Shown here in pieces: positions 47,966 to 56,538 of a stretch of DNA of 64,000 bases (positions are counted from its first letter, which is position 1; the number at the start of each line of letters is the position of its first letter). The DNA lies in contig NZ_JAAOTJ010000019.1 of the NCBI RefSeq assembly GCF_011297335.1, positions 62,001 to 126,000 on the forward strand. The letters are read 5' to 3'. Both the position numbers and the translations under genes were made by a program. This DNA comes from Catellatospora methionotrophica. GTDB lineage: Bacteria > Actinomycetota > Actinomycetes > Mycobacteriales > Micromonosporaceae. The notes beneath the pieces are model-generated. The model was given only the letters and a program-made list of their open reading frames with translations. It was not told the DNA's origin and did not search any database.

Positions 47966-48057
47966 ACTGCAGTTTCGGGGAAAGTGCAGCTTCAGCCTCT
48001 CGGTGATTCGTGCAGTTTCCCCGAAAGCGCACGACGGCTTCCCCGAAAGTGCACGGC
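47966..48057. repeat. Repeat cluster E (TTTCGGGGAAAGTGCA)
   Basis: TTTCGGGGAAAGTGCA (47973-47988) faces TGCAGTTTCCCCGAAA (48011-48026) with one mismatch, and TTCCCCGAAAGTGCAC follows near 48039-48054. It has three related blocks within 90 bases, both orientations, no gene. It lies immediately before the end of the pterin dehydratase gene. Confidence 0.8.
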
Positions 48058-48069
48058 GAGGAGGGGCGG

Positions 48070-48384
48070 TCAGTGGTTGGCGGGGTGGTCGGCGGTGGCG
48101 TCGGCGACGATGTCGTCGATGAGGCGGGCCAGGCGCAGGTCCAGGTCGGTGAGGCCGCCGGCGGCGTGGGTGCAGCAGGTGAAGGTCAGGTGGCGGTAGC
48201 GGATGTCCATGTCGGGATGGTGATCCATGCTCTCCGCCGCCTCCCCTACCCGGGCCACCACGGCCAGTGCGTCGGGGAAGCTGGGCAGCTTCACGGTGCG
48301 GGTGATGCCGTGCACGTCGCCGGTCCAGCCGCGCAGGGCGGACAGGCCCTGCTCCAGCTCCCCGGGGTTGAGGACTTCGACCAT
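48070..48384 (-). CDS. Pterin-4a-carbinolamine dehydratase-like protein
   Basis: 104 aa from ATG 48384 (MVEVLNPGELEQ); ATG 48393 is an alternative, and neither has a strong site. The family motif is HHPDMDIRYRHLTFTCCTHAAGGLT, with the His pair and the later His of the active site; WTGDVHGITRTVKLPSFPDALAVV is the N-terminal strand-helix. It recycles carbinolamine pterins in aromatic hydroxylation, but in actinobacteria without such hydroxylases its role is uncertain. It follows yebC's terminator on the minus strand. Confidence 0.9.
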   Translation of the reverse strand: MVEVLNPGELEQGLSALRGWTGDVHGITRTVKLPSFPDALAVVARVGEAAESMDHHPDMDIRYRHLTFTCCTHAAGGLTDLDLRLARLIDDIVADATADHPANH

Positions 48385-48481
48385 AGAGACCATGATGCCC
48401 AGAATTCGCCCTCCGTCACCCGAATAGCGGAAACAAGACCCGACCTGAGCAATCTCGGCGGCACCGCGTGGGCGGGAACGG

Positions 48482-48520
48482 CGCAGGGCCCCGGTCGCCG
48501 GTGGCGGTCGGGGCCCTGCG
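48482..48520 (-). terminator. Terminator hairpin after yebC
   Basis: CGCAGGGCCCCG (48482-48493) pairs with CGGGGCCCTGCG (48509-48520), 12 bases past the yebC stop. Confidence 0.88.
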
Positions 48521-48532
48521 TGCCGTACGGGA

Positions 48533-49285
48533 TCAGGCTTCGATCTTCTCGAGGATCTCGTCGGAGATGTCGAAGTTCGCGAAGACGTCCTGGACATCGT
48601 CGCAGTCGTCGAGCACGTCGATCAGCTTGAGCACCTTGCGGGCCCCGTCCTCGTCCAGCGCCACCTGCACGCTGGGCACGAACGTCGACTCGGCCGACTC
48701 GTACTCGATGCCCGCGGCCTGCAGCGCGTTGCGGACCCCGATCAGGTCGCCCGCCTCGCTGATGACCTCGAACGCCTCACCGAGGTCATTGCACTCCTCG
48801 GCACCGGCGTCGAGCACCGCGCCGAGCACGTCGTCCTCGCTCAGGCCGTTCTTGGGCACGATGACCTGGCCCTTGCGGGAGAACATGTACGACACCGAGC
48901 CGGCGTCGGCCAGGTTGCCGCCGTTGCGGGTCAGCGCGGTGCGCACCTCGGTCGCGGCGCGGTTGCGGTTGTCGGTGAGGCACTCGATCAGGATCGCCAC
49001 GCCGTTGGGGCCGTAGCCCTCGTACATGATGGTCTGCCAGTCGGCGCCGCCGGCCTCCAGGCCGGAGCCCCGCTTGAGGGCCCGGTCGATGTTGTCATTG
49101 GGGACCGAGTTCTTCTTGGCCTTCTGGACCGCGTCGTACAGGGTCGGGTTACCAGCCGGATCGGCCCCACCGGTGCGCGCCGCCACCTCGATGTTCTTGA
49201 TGAGGCGGGCGAACAGCTTGCCCCGCTTGGCGTCGATCGCCGCCTTCTTGTGCTTGGTCGTCGCCCACTTTGAGTGGCCGGACAT
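48533..49285 (-). CDS. yebC: YebC/TACO1-family protein
   Basis: 250 aa. It begins [23 protein letters not shown], the invariant family N-terminus, and continues [28 protein letters not shown] and [19 protein letters not shown]. YebC proteins act as transcription factors for ruv genes in some bacteria and, more recently, as factors that help ribosomes at proline stretches. Either is possible here; ruvC-ruvA-ruvB lie about 8 kb away. GGAGG precedes ATG 49285. It lies downstream of pdxT by about 40 bases. Confidence 0.96.
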   Translation of the reverse strand: MSGHSKWATTKHKKAAIDAKRGKLFARLIKNIEVAARTGGADPAGNPTLYDAVQKAKKNSVPNDNIDRALKRGSGLEAGGADWQTIMYEGYGPNGVAILIECLTDNRNRAATEVRTALTRNGGNLADAGSVSYMFSRKGQVIVPKNGLSEDDVLGAVLDAGAEECNDLGEAFEVISEAGDLIGVRNALQAAGIEYESAESTFVPSVQVALDEDGARKVLKLIDVLDDCDDVQDVFANFDISDEILEKIEA

Positions 49286-49324
49286 CAGATCCTCCGTCAG
49301 CGCGCTGGTGAAGACTCCCCCGGG

Positions 49325-49933
49325 TCAGGAGGCCTGGTCACGCACCATGTCGACGAAGAGACGGTGCACCCGCAGATCCCCGGTGAGCTCCGGGTGGAAC
49401 GAGGTGGCCAGCAGGTTGCCCTGCCGGACCGCGACCATCCTACCGGTGGCGGGGCCTGCGGTGACCCGGCCCAGCACCTCGACGTCACCGGTCACCGACT
49501 CGACCCACGGCGCGCGGATGAAGATCGCGTGTACGGGCTCGCCCTCGACGCCCGCGATGTCGACCGGGGCCTCGAAGGAGTCGACCTGCCGGCCGAAGGC
49601 GTTGCGGCGCACCGTCATGCCGATGCCGCCGAACGTCTTCTGGTCGGGCCTCCCGTCGAGCACCTCGTCGGCGAGCATGATCATGCCGGCGCACGAGCCG
49701 TACGCCGGCATGCCTTCGGCGAGTCGCCGGCGTACGGGCTCGTACACCTCGAACGCGAGCGCCAGCTTGCTCATGGTGGTGGATTCGCCACCCGGGATGA
49801 CCAGGGCGTCGATCTCGGCGATCTCCTCGGGGCGGCGCACCGGCCGGCCGATCACGTCGCACTCGGCCAGCGCGGCCAGGTGCTCGCGCACGTCACCCTG
49901 CAGCGCCAGAACGCCGACGACGAGGTCTCGCAC
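49325..49933 (-). CDS. pdxT: Pyridoxal 5'-phosphate synthase glutaminase subunit PdxT
   Basis: 202 aa from GTG 49933, with GGAGG upstream. PdxT releases ammonia from glutamine for Pdx[14 protein letters not shown] begins the class I glutaminase fold; PGGEST (47-52) forms the oxyanion site, and C81 in YGSCAGMIM is the nucleophile. SFHPELT carries the His/Glu pair. It is separated from pdxS by a PLP-dependent lyase and an Lrp regulator gene. Confidence 0.96.
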   Translation of the reverse strand: MRDLVVGVLALQGDVREHLAALAECDVIGRPVRRPEEIAEIDALVIPGGESTTMSKLALAFEVYEPVRRRLAEGMPAYGSCAGMIMLADEVLDGRPDQKTFGGIGMTVRRNAFGRQVDSFEAPVDIAGVEGEPVHAIFIRAPWVESVTGDVEVLGRVTAGPATGRMVAVRQGNLLATSFHPELTGDLRVHRLFVDMVRDQAS

Positions 49934-49969
49934 AGGTCCTCCAAGAAGATCATCCACTGTAGGTCGAGT

Positions 49970-51361
49970 CTATGCCGGTACTGGCGCGCTCCCGTTGACG
50001 GCCTGCGCCGATGTGGCGGACGCCGCGCCGCTGCCCGTCAGCGCCGCGAACTCGTCGTCGAACGCGGCGGGAACTGCCGAAGCCGCGTCCGGCGCGGCCG
50101 GGACCGCCGAGGGCAGAACCGGCGCGGGCAGAACCGGCGCGGGCGGAACCTGCTCGGGCGAGGCGACCGTAGCGGCGACGGCGAGCGTGGCGCGGGTCGC
50201 GGCGGTCAGGGCCTGGTCGAGGTCGGCCCACAGGTCGTCGACGTCTTCGAGGCCGACGGACATGCGCAGCAGGTTCGGGGTGATGCCGCCGGTCTGCTTG
50301 CCCTCGGCGTCGACGAGCCGGTGGGTGAGCAGGGCCGGGTGCTCGATCAGCGTGTCGACCGAGCCGAGGCTGACAGCCGGGGTGATCAGGCGCAGCGCGG
50401 CGACCACGGCCGCAGCGTCGCCGGTGGTCTCGAACGCGATCATCGCGCCGGGGCCACGCATCTGGCGGCCGACCAGCCCGCGCGGGTCGTTGCCGGGCAG
50501 GCCCGGGTAGTGGACCTTGCCGATGCCGCGGTGCACGGCCAGGCGTACGGCCAGCGTGGCGGCGGTGGCCTGCGCGGCGCGTACCCGCAGCGGCAGCGTG
50601 GCCAGGCCGCGGTGCAGCAGGTACCCGGCCAGCGGGTGCAGCACCGCGCCGGTGAGGATACGCACCTGGCGCAGCGCCCCGGCCCGCTGCTCGGCGCAGG
50701 CGACGACGCCGCCGAGCACGTCGCCGTGCCCGCCGAGGTACTTGGTGCCCGAGTGGACCACGTACGCCGCGCCCAGCCGGGCCGGGTTCTGCAGCACCGG
50801 GGTCGCGAACGTGTTGTCGACCAGCACCGGCACGTCTCCGGCCTGGATGCACACGGTGGCGATGTCGACCAGGCCCAGGGTCGGGTTGCCCGGGGTCTCC
50901 ACGACGACCAGGCCGGTGTCCGGGCGGATCGCACGCGCGACCTCGTCCTGGTCGACCCAGGTGACGGTCAGGCCGAGCAGGCCGATCGACAGCAGGTGGT
51001 CGGTGCCGCCGTAGAGCGGGCGTACGGCCACCACGTGCCGCCGGTCGCTCATCAGGCAGGCGGCCTGGAGCACCGCGGTGATCGCGGCCATGCCGGAGGC
51101 GAACGAGACGGCGGCCTCGGTGCCCTCGAGCTCGGCGAGCGCCTGCTCGAAGCGGGCCGTGGTCGGGTTGTACAGCCGCTGGTAGACCGGGGTCGCGGCG
51201 GTGGCCGCGCCGTCGGCGAACGCGCCCAGCGCCGCACCGGCGGCGACCTGGTCGTGCATCGGGTACGTGGTGGAGAAGTCCAGCGGGAGCGCGTGCACAC
51301 CGAGCTCGGCCAGGTCAGCGCGGCCCGCGTGCACCGCGCGGGTGTCGACGGCGTAGGTCAT
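49970..51361 (-). CDS. PLP-dependent Cys/Met-metabolism enzyme (gamma-lyase or gamma-synthase)
   Basis: 463 aa from ATG 51361. It has a cystathionine gamma-synthase/methionine gamma-lyase fold: YNPTTARFEQALAELEG, SFASGMAAI, PLYGGT, VVVETPGNPT, and K207 in VHSGTKYLGG as the PLP-binding Lys. The core ends near residue 390. The last about 70 residues are an unusual Ala/Pro/Val-rich tail coded partly by 15-bp tandem repeats (50111-50155). A gamma-lyase role is favoured because an Lrp gene is divergent 60 bases away, as for methionine gamma-lyase/mdeR pairs; sequence alone does not decide. It is upstream of pdxT, whose product makes its cofactor. Confidence 0.88.
   Translation of the reverse strand: MTYAVDTRAVHAGRADLAELGVHALPLDFSTTYPMHDQVAAGAALGAFADGAATAATPVYQRLYNPTTARFEQALAELEGTEAAVSFASGMAAITAVLQAACLMSDRRHVVAVRPLYGGTDHLLSIGLLGLTVTWVDQDEVARAIRPDTGLVVVETPGNPTLGLVDIATVCIQAGDVPVLVDNTFATPVLQNPARLGAAYVVHSGTKYLGGHGDVLGGVVACAEQRAGALRQVRILTGAVLHPLAGYLLHRGLATLPLRVRAAQATAATLAVRLAVHRGIGKVHYPGLPGNDPRGLVGRQMRGPGAMIAFETTGDAAAVVAALRLITPAVSLGSVDTLIEHPALLTHRLVDAEGKQTGGITPNLLRMSVGLEDVDDLWADLDQALTAATRATLAVAATVASPEQVPPAPVLPAPVLPSAVPAAPDAASAVPAAFDDEFAALTGSGAASATSAQAVNGSAPVPA
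50111..50155. repeat. 15-bp tandem repeat inside the lyase gene
   Basis: GGGCAGAACCGGCGC occurs twice perfectly (50111-50125, 50126-50140) and a third time with changes (50141-50155). On the minus strand it codes for PAPVL-type repeats in the C-terminal tail. It is in frame, so copy number could vary without breaking the protein. Confidence 0.9.
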
Positions 51362-51421
51362 GGGCGTGATCTTCGGGCGTTCTTCGGTGCGGGTAAACAG
51401 GGTCCGCATAGTCTTCGGGAC

Positions 51422-51892
51422 ATGACCGGAAACACCGTGCTTGATGCGACCGACGCGGCGATCCTGCGCGAGTTGCAGAACGATGCGCGGATCTCGAACA
51501 AGGATCTGGCGGCCCGCGTCAACGTCGCGGCCTCGACGTGCCTGGAGCGGGTGCGCGCCCTGCAGCGCCGGGGGATCCTGGCGGGTTTCCACGCCGACGC
51601 CGACCCGGCCGCGCTGGGCCGCCCGCTGCAGGCCTACATCGCGGTACGGGTCCGCCCGCACAACCGCGACGTGGTCGAGCCCTTCATCCGCTTCGTGCTG
51701 GACCTGCCCGAGACCCTGGCCCTGAGTCACATCGCCGGAGCCGACGACTTCCTGGTCCACGTCGCCGTCCGCGACGCAGCCCACCTGCAGCGCCTGCTCC
51801 TGGACGGCTTCACCTCCCGCCGCGAGGTGGCCCACCTGGAAACCCAGCTGATCTTCTCCCACATCCGCAAGTGGGACGTCGGGCCCATCTGA
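51422..51892 (+). CDS. Lrp/AsnC-family transcriptional regulator
   Basis: 156 aa from ATG 51422. An N-terminal helix-turn-helix (LDATDAAILRELQNDARISN, VAASTCLERVRALQRRG) is followed by a RAM ligand-binding domain (YIAVRVRPHNRDVVEPFI, SHIAGADDFLVHVAV). It is divergent from the Cys/Met lyase gene with 60 bases between starts; that gap contains TCTTCGGG twice, possible half-sites. It likely controls the lyase in response to an amino acid. Confidence 0.93.
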   Translation: MTGNTVLDATDAAILRELQNDARISNKDLAARVNVAASTCLERVRALQRRGILAGFHADADPAALGRPLQAYIAVRVRPHNRDVVEPFIRFVLDLPETLALSHIAGADDFLVHVAVRDAAHLQRLLLDGFTSRREVAHLETQLIFSHIRKWDVGPI

Positions 51893-51900
51893 ACGCAGAA

Positions 51901-51961
51901 GATCGCCGTCCCGTGTCGAAACCCCAGGCCTGACCCGAGGTGGTGACACGAAACGGCGATC
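51901..51961. repeat. Inverted repeat family A, copy 3
   Basis: GATCGCCGTCCCGTGTC faces GACACGAAACGGCGATC with two mismatches. It lies between the convergent Lrp and pdxS genes, 8 bases after the Lrp stop. Confidence 0.85.
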
Positions 51962-51992
51962 CTGAATTACGCAGCGACCACGGCCGCGGTGA

Positions 51993-52901
51993 TCACCAGC
52001 CGCGCTCGGCCAGGCGGTGCGGCTGCGGGATCTCGTCGACGTTGATGCCGACCATGGCCTCGCCCAGGCCGCGGGAGACCTTGGCGAGCACGTCCGGGTC
52101 GTCGTAGAAGGTGGTGGCCTTCACGATCGCCTCGGCGCGCTGGGCCGGGTTGCCCGACTTGAAGATGCCCGAGCCGACGAAGACGCCCTCGGCGCCGAGC
52201 TGCATCATCATCGCGGCGTCGGCCGGGGTGGCGATGCCGCCCGCGGTGAACAGCACGACGGGCAGCTTGCCGGTCTCGGCGATCTCCTTGACCAGCTCGT
52301 ACGGGGCCTGCAGCTCCTTGGCCGCGACGTAGAGCTCGTCGGAGGGCAGGGTGGTGAGCTTCATGATCTCGCCACGGATCTTGCGCATGTGGGTGGTGGC
52401 GTTGGACACGTCACCGGTGCCCGCCTCGCCCTTGGAGCGGATCATGGCCGCGCCCTCGGTGATCCGGCGCAGCGCCTCGCCCAGGTTGGTCGCGCCGCAC
52501 ACGAACGGCACGGTGAACTGCCACTTGTCGATGTGGTTGGCATAGTCGGCCGGGGTCAGCACCTCGGACTCGTCCACGTAGTCGACGCCGAGCGCCTGCA
52601 GCACCTGGGCCTCGACGAAGTGGCCGATGCGGGCCTTGGCCATGACCGGGATGGAGACGGCGTTGATGATGCCGTCGATCATGTCGGGGTCGCTCATGCG
52701 GGACACGCCGCCCTGGGCCCGGATGTCGGCGGGCACGCGCTCCAGCGCCATGACGGCCACGGCGCCCGCGTCCTCGGCGATCTTCGCCTGCTCCGCGTTG
52801 ACGACGTCCATGATCACGCCGCCCTTGAGCATCTCGGCCATGCCGCGCTTGACGCGGGCGGTGCCGGTCACCGGTACGTTCACAGACTCGGTTGCAGACA
52901 T
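51993..52901 (-). CDS. pdxS: Pyridoxal 5'-phosphate synthase subunit PdxS
   Basis: 302 aa from ATG 52901. It condenses ribose 5-phosphate, glyceraldehyde 3-phosphate and ammonia to [24 protein letters not shown] is the N-terminal signature. K89 in [11 protein letters not shown] is the ribose-phosphate Schiff-base Lys, and [11 protein letters not shown] holds the second Lys. The C-terminal [14 protein letters not shown] is typical. It works with pdxT (49325-49933). Its 3' end is 32 bases from repeat A3. Confidence 0.97.
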   Translation of the reverse strand: MSATESVNVPVTGTARVKRGMAEMLKGGVIMDVVNAEQAKIAEDAGAVAVMALERVPADIRAQGGVSRMSDPDMIDGIINAVSIPVMAKARIGHFVEAQVLQALGVDYVDESEVLTPADYANHIDKWQFTVPFVCGATNLGEALRRITEGAAMIRSKGEAGTGDVSNATTHMRKIRGEIMKLTTLPSDELYVAAKELQAPYELVKEIAETGKLPVVLFTAGGIATPADAAMMMQLGAEGVFVGSGIFKSGNPAQRAEAIVKATTFYDDPDVLAKVSRGLGEAMVGINVDEIPQPHRLAERGW

Positions 52902-53109
52902 GATGTCGCGCTTCTCCTGACACACGGAATCGAGGACCGCGGAGGAGGGCCGCCTTCGATCAGGCGGCGGCAGGCTCCGCTGGGGTCGATTCTACGCGGG
53001 GGCGGGCAGGCCACCCGACGGCCAATCAGCACCCTGTGGCCCGACCTGTGACGCCAGTCACAGGTGTGACCTGCGACTATTCAGCGGGAGCCGCAAATGT
53101 ACCCGGAAC

Positions 53110-53610
53110 TCAGACCGCGCTCAAGGTCGGGTCGTCGATGTCGAAGTACGACGGGCGGGTGTGCTTGCGGTTGAGTCGCAGCACCCGCACCAGCGGCCGC
53201 TCGCGCGCGGCCAGCGCGGCGCGGACCAGGTCGGTGTGCATCTGGCGGGCCAGCGCCACCCGGCGGCTCGCCGCCACCACCGCCGCCCCGTTCGGCTCCT
53301 GCGGGTCGAGGGCCTGCTTGCGCAGCATCCGGGTGAGGTCGTTCTCCGACGCCTCCCGGTCGTCCTCGCGGGCGTCCAGCGCGGCGCGGGCGGCGGCGTA
53401 CAGGTCAGCGCCCGCGGGATCGCCGCCCAGCTCGGTCTCGGCGAGCACCGCGGCGGCCGCCGCCCGGCGCACCAGCTGCGAATCCAGCGCCCGGCCCGCC
53501 GAGGCGGCGCGCAGGTGCAGGCGGTCCACCCGCCCGGCGGTCCAGGTGACGTACGACGCGATCACGACCACCAAGGCCACCACGCCGATCACCCAACCCA
53601 TGCCGGGCAT
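53110..53610 (-). CDS. Membrane-anchored protein downstream of pimA
   Basis: 166 aa from ATG 53610 (ATG 53601 also possible). One membrane segment (MGWVIGVVALVVVIASYVTW) is followed by a helical Ala/Arg/Leu-rich cytoplasmic region with GRVDRLHLRAASAGRALDSQLVRRAAAA and a tail ending YFDIDDPTLSAV. It resembles the membrane part of the conserved gene that follows pimA in actinobacteria, which in mycobacteria is fused to a NUDIX domain; no NUDIX motif is present here. Its function is unknown. It starts 24 bases beyond the pimA stop. Confidence 0.8.
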   Translation of the reverse strand: MPGMGWVIGVVALVVVIASYVTWTAGRVDRLHLRAASAGRALDSQLVRRAAAAAVLAETELGGDPAGADLYAAARAALDAREDDREASENDLTRMLRKQALDPQEPNGAAVVAASRRVALARQMHTDLVRAALAARERPLVRVLRLNRKHTRPSYFDIDDPTLSAV

Positions 53611-53633
53611 CGTAGTGGTGCCGGGTAACCCCC

Positions 53634-54788
53634 TCACCACTCGGCAGGGGCCTCGGCGCCGCTCACCGTCTCACCCAGCGCCTCGATCGCGCTGTTGTAC
53701 ACCTCCAGCACCCGCGCGGCGACGACCGGCCAGTCGTACGCCGCGACCACCCGCTCGGCGTGCGCGGCCAGCTCACGGCGGCGCTCGCCGTCGTCGAGCA
53801 GGGTGCTGACGGCCTCGCCCAGCGCCGTGGCGTCGCCGTTGGGGAACAGCGCCCCGGCCCGGCCGCCGTCGAGCACCCGGCGGAACGCGTCGAGGTCGGT
53901 GGCGACCACGGGCGCGCCCGCCGCCATCGCCTCGGTCAGGATCATGCCGAACGACTCGCCGCCGGTGTTCGGCGCGATGTACAGGTCGACGCTGCGCAGC
54001 ATGCGGGCCTTGTCCTGCTCGGACACCTTGCCCAGGAACGTGGTGCGCTCGGCCACCACCGGCGGCAGCTCCACCTCGTCGAGGTCGCCGGGTCCGGCCA
54101 GCAGCAGCCGCAGGCCGGGACGCTGCGGCATCACCTCGGCCAGCGCGCGGGCCAGGATGTCGAAGCCCTTGCGGGGTTCGGTGAAGCGGCCCAGGAAACC
54201 GACCGTGCCGCCGTATCCCGGACGGCACTCCCCCGGCCAGCCGGGCAGCGGTTCCGCGTCGGCGAAGTGGGCCACCGAGACGCCGTTGGGGATCTCCACC
54301 GCGCCGCCGTCCAGGTGCTCGACCTGCACCCGGCGGGCCAGCTCGCTGACCGCGATGCGGCCGGTGATGCGCTCCAGCACCACCCGGGCCACCGGGGCGC
54401 CGGCGGCCAGCGCGCGCGAGCGGGTCATCGCCGTGTGGAAGGTCGCCACCACCGGGCCGCGCGCCGACATCACCGCCAGCAGTGACAGGCTCGGCGTCAG
54501 CGGCTCGTGCACGTGCAGCACGTCGAAGTCGCCCTGGTGCAGCCAGCGGCGGGTGCGGGCGGCCGAGATCGGGCCGAAGTTGAGCCGGGCCACCGACCCG
54601 TTGTACGGCACCGGCACGGCCCGCCCGGCAGCCACCACGTACGGCGGCAGGGGCTGGTCGTCGTCGGCGGGCGCGAGCACGCTGACCTCGTGCCCCATCG
54701 CGATCAGGGTCTCGGCGAGGTCGCGTACGTGGAACTGCACGCCGCCCGGCACGTCCAGCGAGTACGGGCAGACGATTCCGATCCGCAC
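53634..54788 (-). CDS. pimA: Phosphatidylinositol mannosyltransferase PimA
   Basis: 384 aa from GTG 54788, one base after the acyltransferase stop. PimA transfers the first mannose from GDP-mannose to phosphatidylinositol at the membrane. It has the GT-B fold: MRIGIVCPYSLDVPGGVQFHV, VLHVHEPLTPS, then GFLGRFTEPRKGFDIL and the donor site GESFGMILTEAMAAGAPVVA. It is the third gene of the pgsA-acyltransferase-pimA run. Confidence 0.95.
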   Translation of the reverse strand: MRIGIVCPYSLDVPGGVQFHVRDLAETLIAMGHEVSVLAPADDDQPLPPYVVAAGRAVPVPYNGSVARLNFGPISAARTRRWLHQGDFDVLHVHEPLTPSLSLLAVMSARGPVVATFHTAMTRSRALAAGAPVARVVLERITGRIAVSELARRVQVEHLDGGAVEIPNGVSVAHFADAEPLPGWPGECRPGYGGTVGFLGRFTEPRKGFDILARALAEVMPQRPGLRLLLAGPGDLDEVELPPVVAERTTFLGKVSEQDKARMLRSVDLYIAPNTGGESFGMILTEAMAAGAPVVATDLDAFRRVLDGGRAGALFPNGDATALGEAVSTLLDDGERRRELAAHAERVVAAYDWPVVAARVLEVYNSAIEALGETVSGAEAPAEW

Positions 54789-54789
54789 G

Positions 54790-55737
54790 TCACTCCTCGT
54801 GGTCGGGGACGCCCGCCGCCGCGGTGGCGCGGGCGGTCGCCGGGTCGCCCGCGGGCGGCTCGGTCAGCCACAGCTTCTGCAGCATGTGCCAGTCGGCCGG
54901 GTGCGCGGCGATACCGCGGGCCAGACCGTCGGCGACCTGCTGGGTGAGCAGCTTGACCCGGACGTCCAGCGGCCCGGCGGACGCGTCGGGCACCGCCAGC
55001 GGGCCGATCACCCGCCCGCAACCGGAGTCCGGCTCGTACCACATGTCCACCACGAACAGCGGCGCGCCGGTGCGCAGGGCCAGCATCGCCGGACCGGCCG
55101 GCATGCGGGTGCGCCCGCCGAAGAACGCGACCTCGACACCGCGCGCGGACAGGTCGCGGTCGGCCAGCAGCGGCACGATGTGCGCCTGCCCGAGCGCCTC
55201 GACCAGCGCGTCGATCGGCGAACCCTTGCCACCGGCGGTCGGGATGATGGTCATGCCCAGCTTCTCGCGGTACGCCAGGAACCGCCGGTACACGCCCTCC
55301 GGCTTGAGCCGCTCGGCGACCGTGGTCAGCGGCACCCCGTGCGCGGTGACCACGGCTCCGGCGGCGTCCCAGTTGCCCGCGTGCGGCAGCGCGACGATCG
55401 CGCCGGTGCCCGCCGCGTGCGCGTCGAGCAGCTTCTCGACGCCGTGCAGCCGGAACCCGTCGCGCAGCTGCTCCTTGGACTTCGAGGGCAGCCGGAACGC
55501 CTCCAGCCAGTACCGGGCGTACGAGCGCACCGCGTCGCGGACCAGCTCGTCGGACGGTTCGCGGCCGAGCACGTTGCGCAGGTTGCGAGCCAGCCGCTGC
55601 ACGCCCGGCCCGCGCCTGGCGGCGGCCCGGTCCGCGCCGGTCCGGAACAGCGCCCTGGCGGTGGACTCGGGCAGGGCGCGGACCAGCCGCCACCCGGCCG
55701 CGTAGCCGAACTCGACCAGCCGCTCGCGCCCGCTCAC
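54790..55737 (-). CDS. Phosphatidylinositol mannoside acyltransferase
   Basis: 315 aa from GTG 55737, with GGGGAGA 5-6 bases upstream. It belongs to the LpxL/HtrB acyltransferase family; by context it acylates mannosylated phosphatidylinositol, like PatA of mycobacteria. The H-x4-D motif is H119-AGNW-D124. RFLAYREKLGMTIIPTAGGKG and LLADRDLSARGVEVAFFGG follow the family. No membrane segment is strong, so it is probably peripheral. It lies between pgsA and pimA. Confidence 0.92.
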   Translation of the reverse strand: MSGRERLVEFGYAAGWRLVRALPESTARALFRTGADRAAARRGPGVQRLARNLRNVLGREPSDELVRDAVRSYARYWLEAFRLPSKSKEQLRDGFRLHGVEKLLDAHAAGTGAIVALPHAGNWDAAGAVVTAHGVPLTTVAERLKPEGVYRRFLAYREKLGMTIIPTAGGKGSPIDALVEALGQAHIVPLLADRDLSARGVEVAFFGGRTRMPAGPAMLALRTGAPLFVVDMWYEPDSGCGRVIGPLAVPDASAGPLDVRVKLLTQQVADGLARGIAAHPADWHMLQKLWLTEPPAGDPATARATAAAGVPDHEE

Positions 55738-55780
55738 GCCATCTCCCCGCTGTGTCCGCTGGTCAGCTCGCCACGCTCGC

Positions 55781-56401
55781 TCACACCGGCTCCTGGGCCG
55801 ACTCGTTCTTGTGTACGTGCCACATGCGCTGCCAGATGGTGAACACCGAACCGGCCGCCAGCAGCCACAGCGAGGCGGGCAGGCCCCAGGACAGGCCGAA
55901 GCCGGCCAGCAGCGCGCCGACGCCGACGATGATCAGGCGCTCGGCGCGCTCGACCAGGCCGACGTGGCAGGACATGCCCAGGCCCTCGGCCCGCGCCTTG
56001 ACGTAGGACACGACCTGTCCGGTGACCAGGCAGATCAGCGCTGCGGCTAGCGAGGCCCGGTCGCCGGTGCCCGCGTACCACCAGGCGATGGCGGCGAAGA
56101 TCGCGCCGTCGGCGATCCGGTCCATGGTCGAGTCCAGCAGCGCGCCGTACCGGCTGGCCGTGCCGCGGGCGCGGGCCATGGAGCCGTCCATGATGTCCGT
56201 GAGGCCGCACACCAAGATGATCACCACGGCGGCGATCCAGTGCCCGCGTGCCGCGAAACCGAAGGCGCCGACGAGCACGCCCAGGGTGCCGACTATGGTC
56301 ACCGCGTTCGGGCTGACGCCCGCGCGCAACAGGGCCCGGCTGAGGGGATCGAGCAGGCGGGCCGTGCCGGCCTTGCCCACCACGCTGAGGATCTTCGCCA
56401 T
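55781..56401 (-). CDS. pgsA: CDP-alcohol phosphatidyltransferase (phosphatidylinositol-phosphate synthase)
   Basis: 206 aa from ATG 56401 (MAKILSVVGKAGTARLLDP). The CDP-alcohol signature is complete: D69, D72, G73, A76, R77, G86, D90 and D94. About six membrane segments follow. In actinobacteria this enzyme joins CDP-diacylglycerol and inositol-phosphate, supplying the substrate for PimA, which is encoded two genes downstream. A longer upstream reading (56569) has no support. It diverges from the EF-G-like gene. Confidence 0.93.
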   Translation of the reverse strand: MAKILSVVGKAGTARLLDPLSRALLRAGVSPNAVTIVGTLGVLVGAFGFAARGHWIAAVVIILVCGLTDIMDGSMARARGTASRYGALLDSTMDRIADGAIFAAIAWWYAGTGDRASLAAALICLVTGQVVSYVKARAEGLGMSCHVGLVERAERLIIVGVGALLAGFGLSWGLPASLWLLAAGSVFTIWQRMWHVHKNESAQEPV

Positions 56402-56538
56402 GATGGCGCTAACGATAGCGGTGTGGATTGGCACGCCCGACGGCGGCGACACGCTGACGCCTGGGTGGTATCCGTACGCCCGATGGGTGTGGGATCGGAA
56501 ACAATGCAGTAACCGACACGGCAACAGGAGGCGGACAG

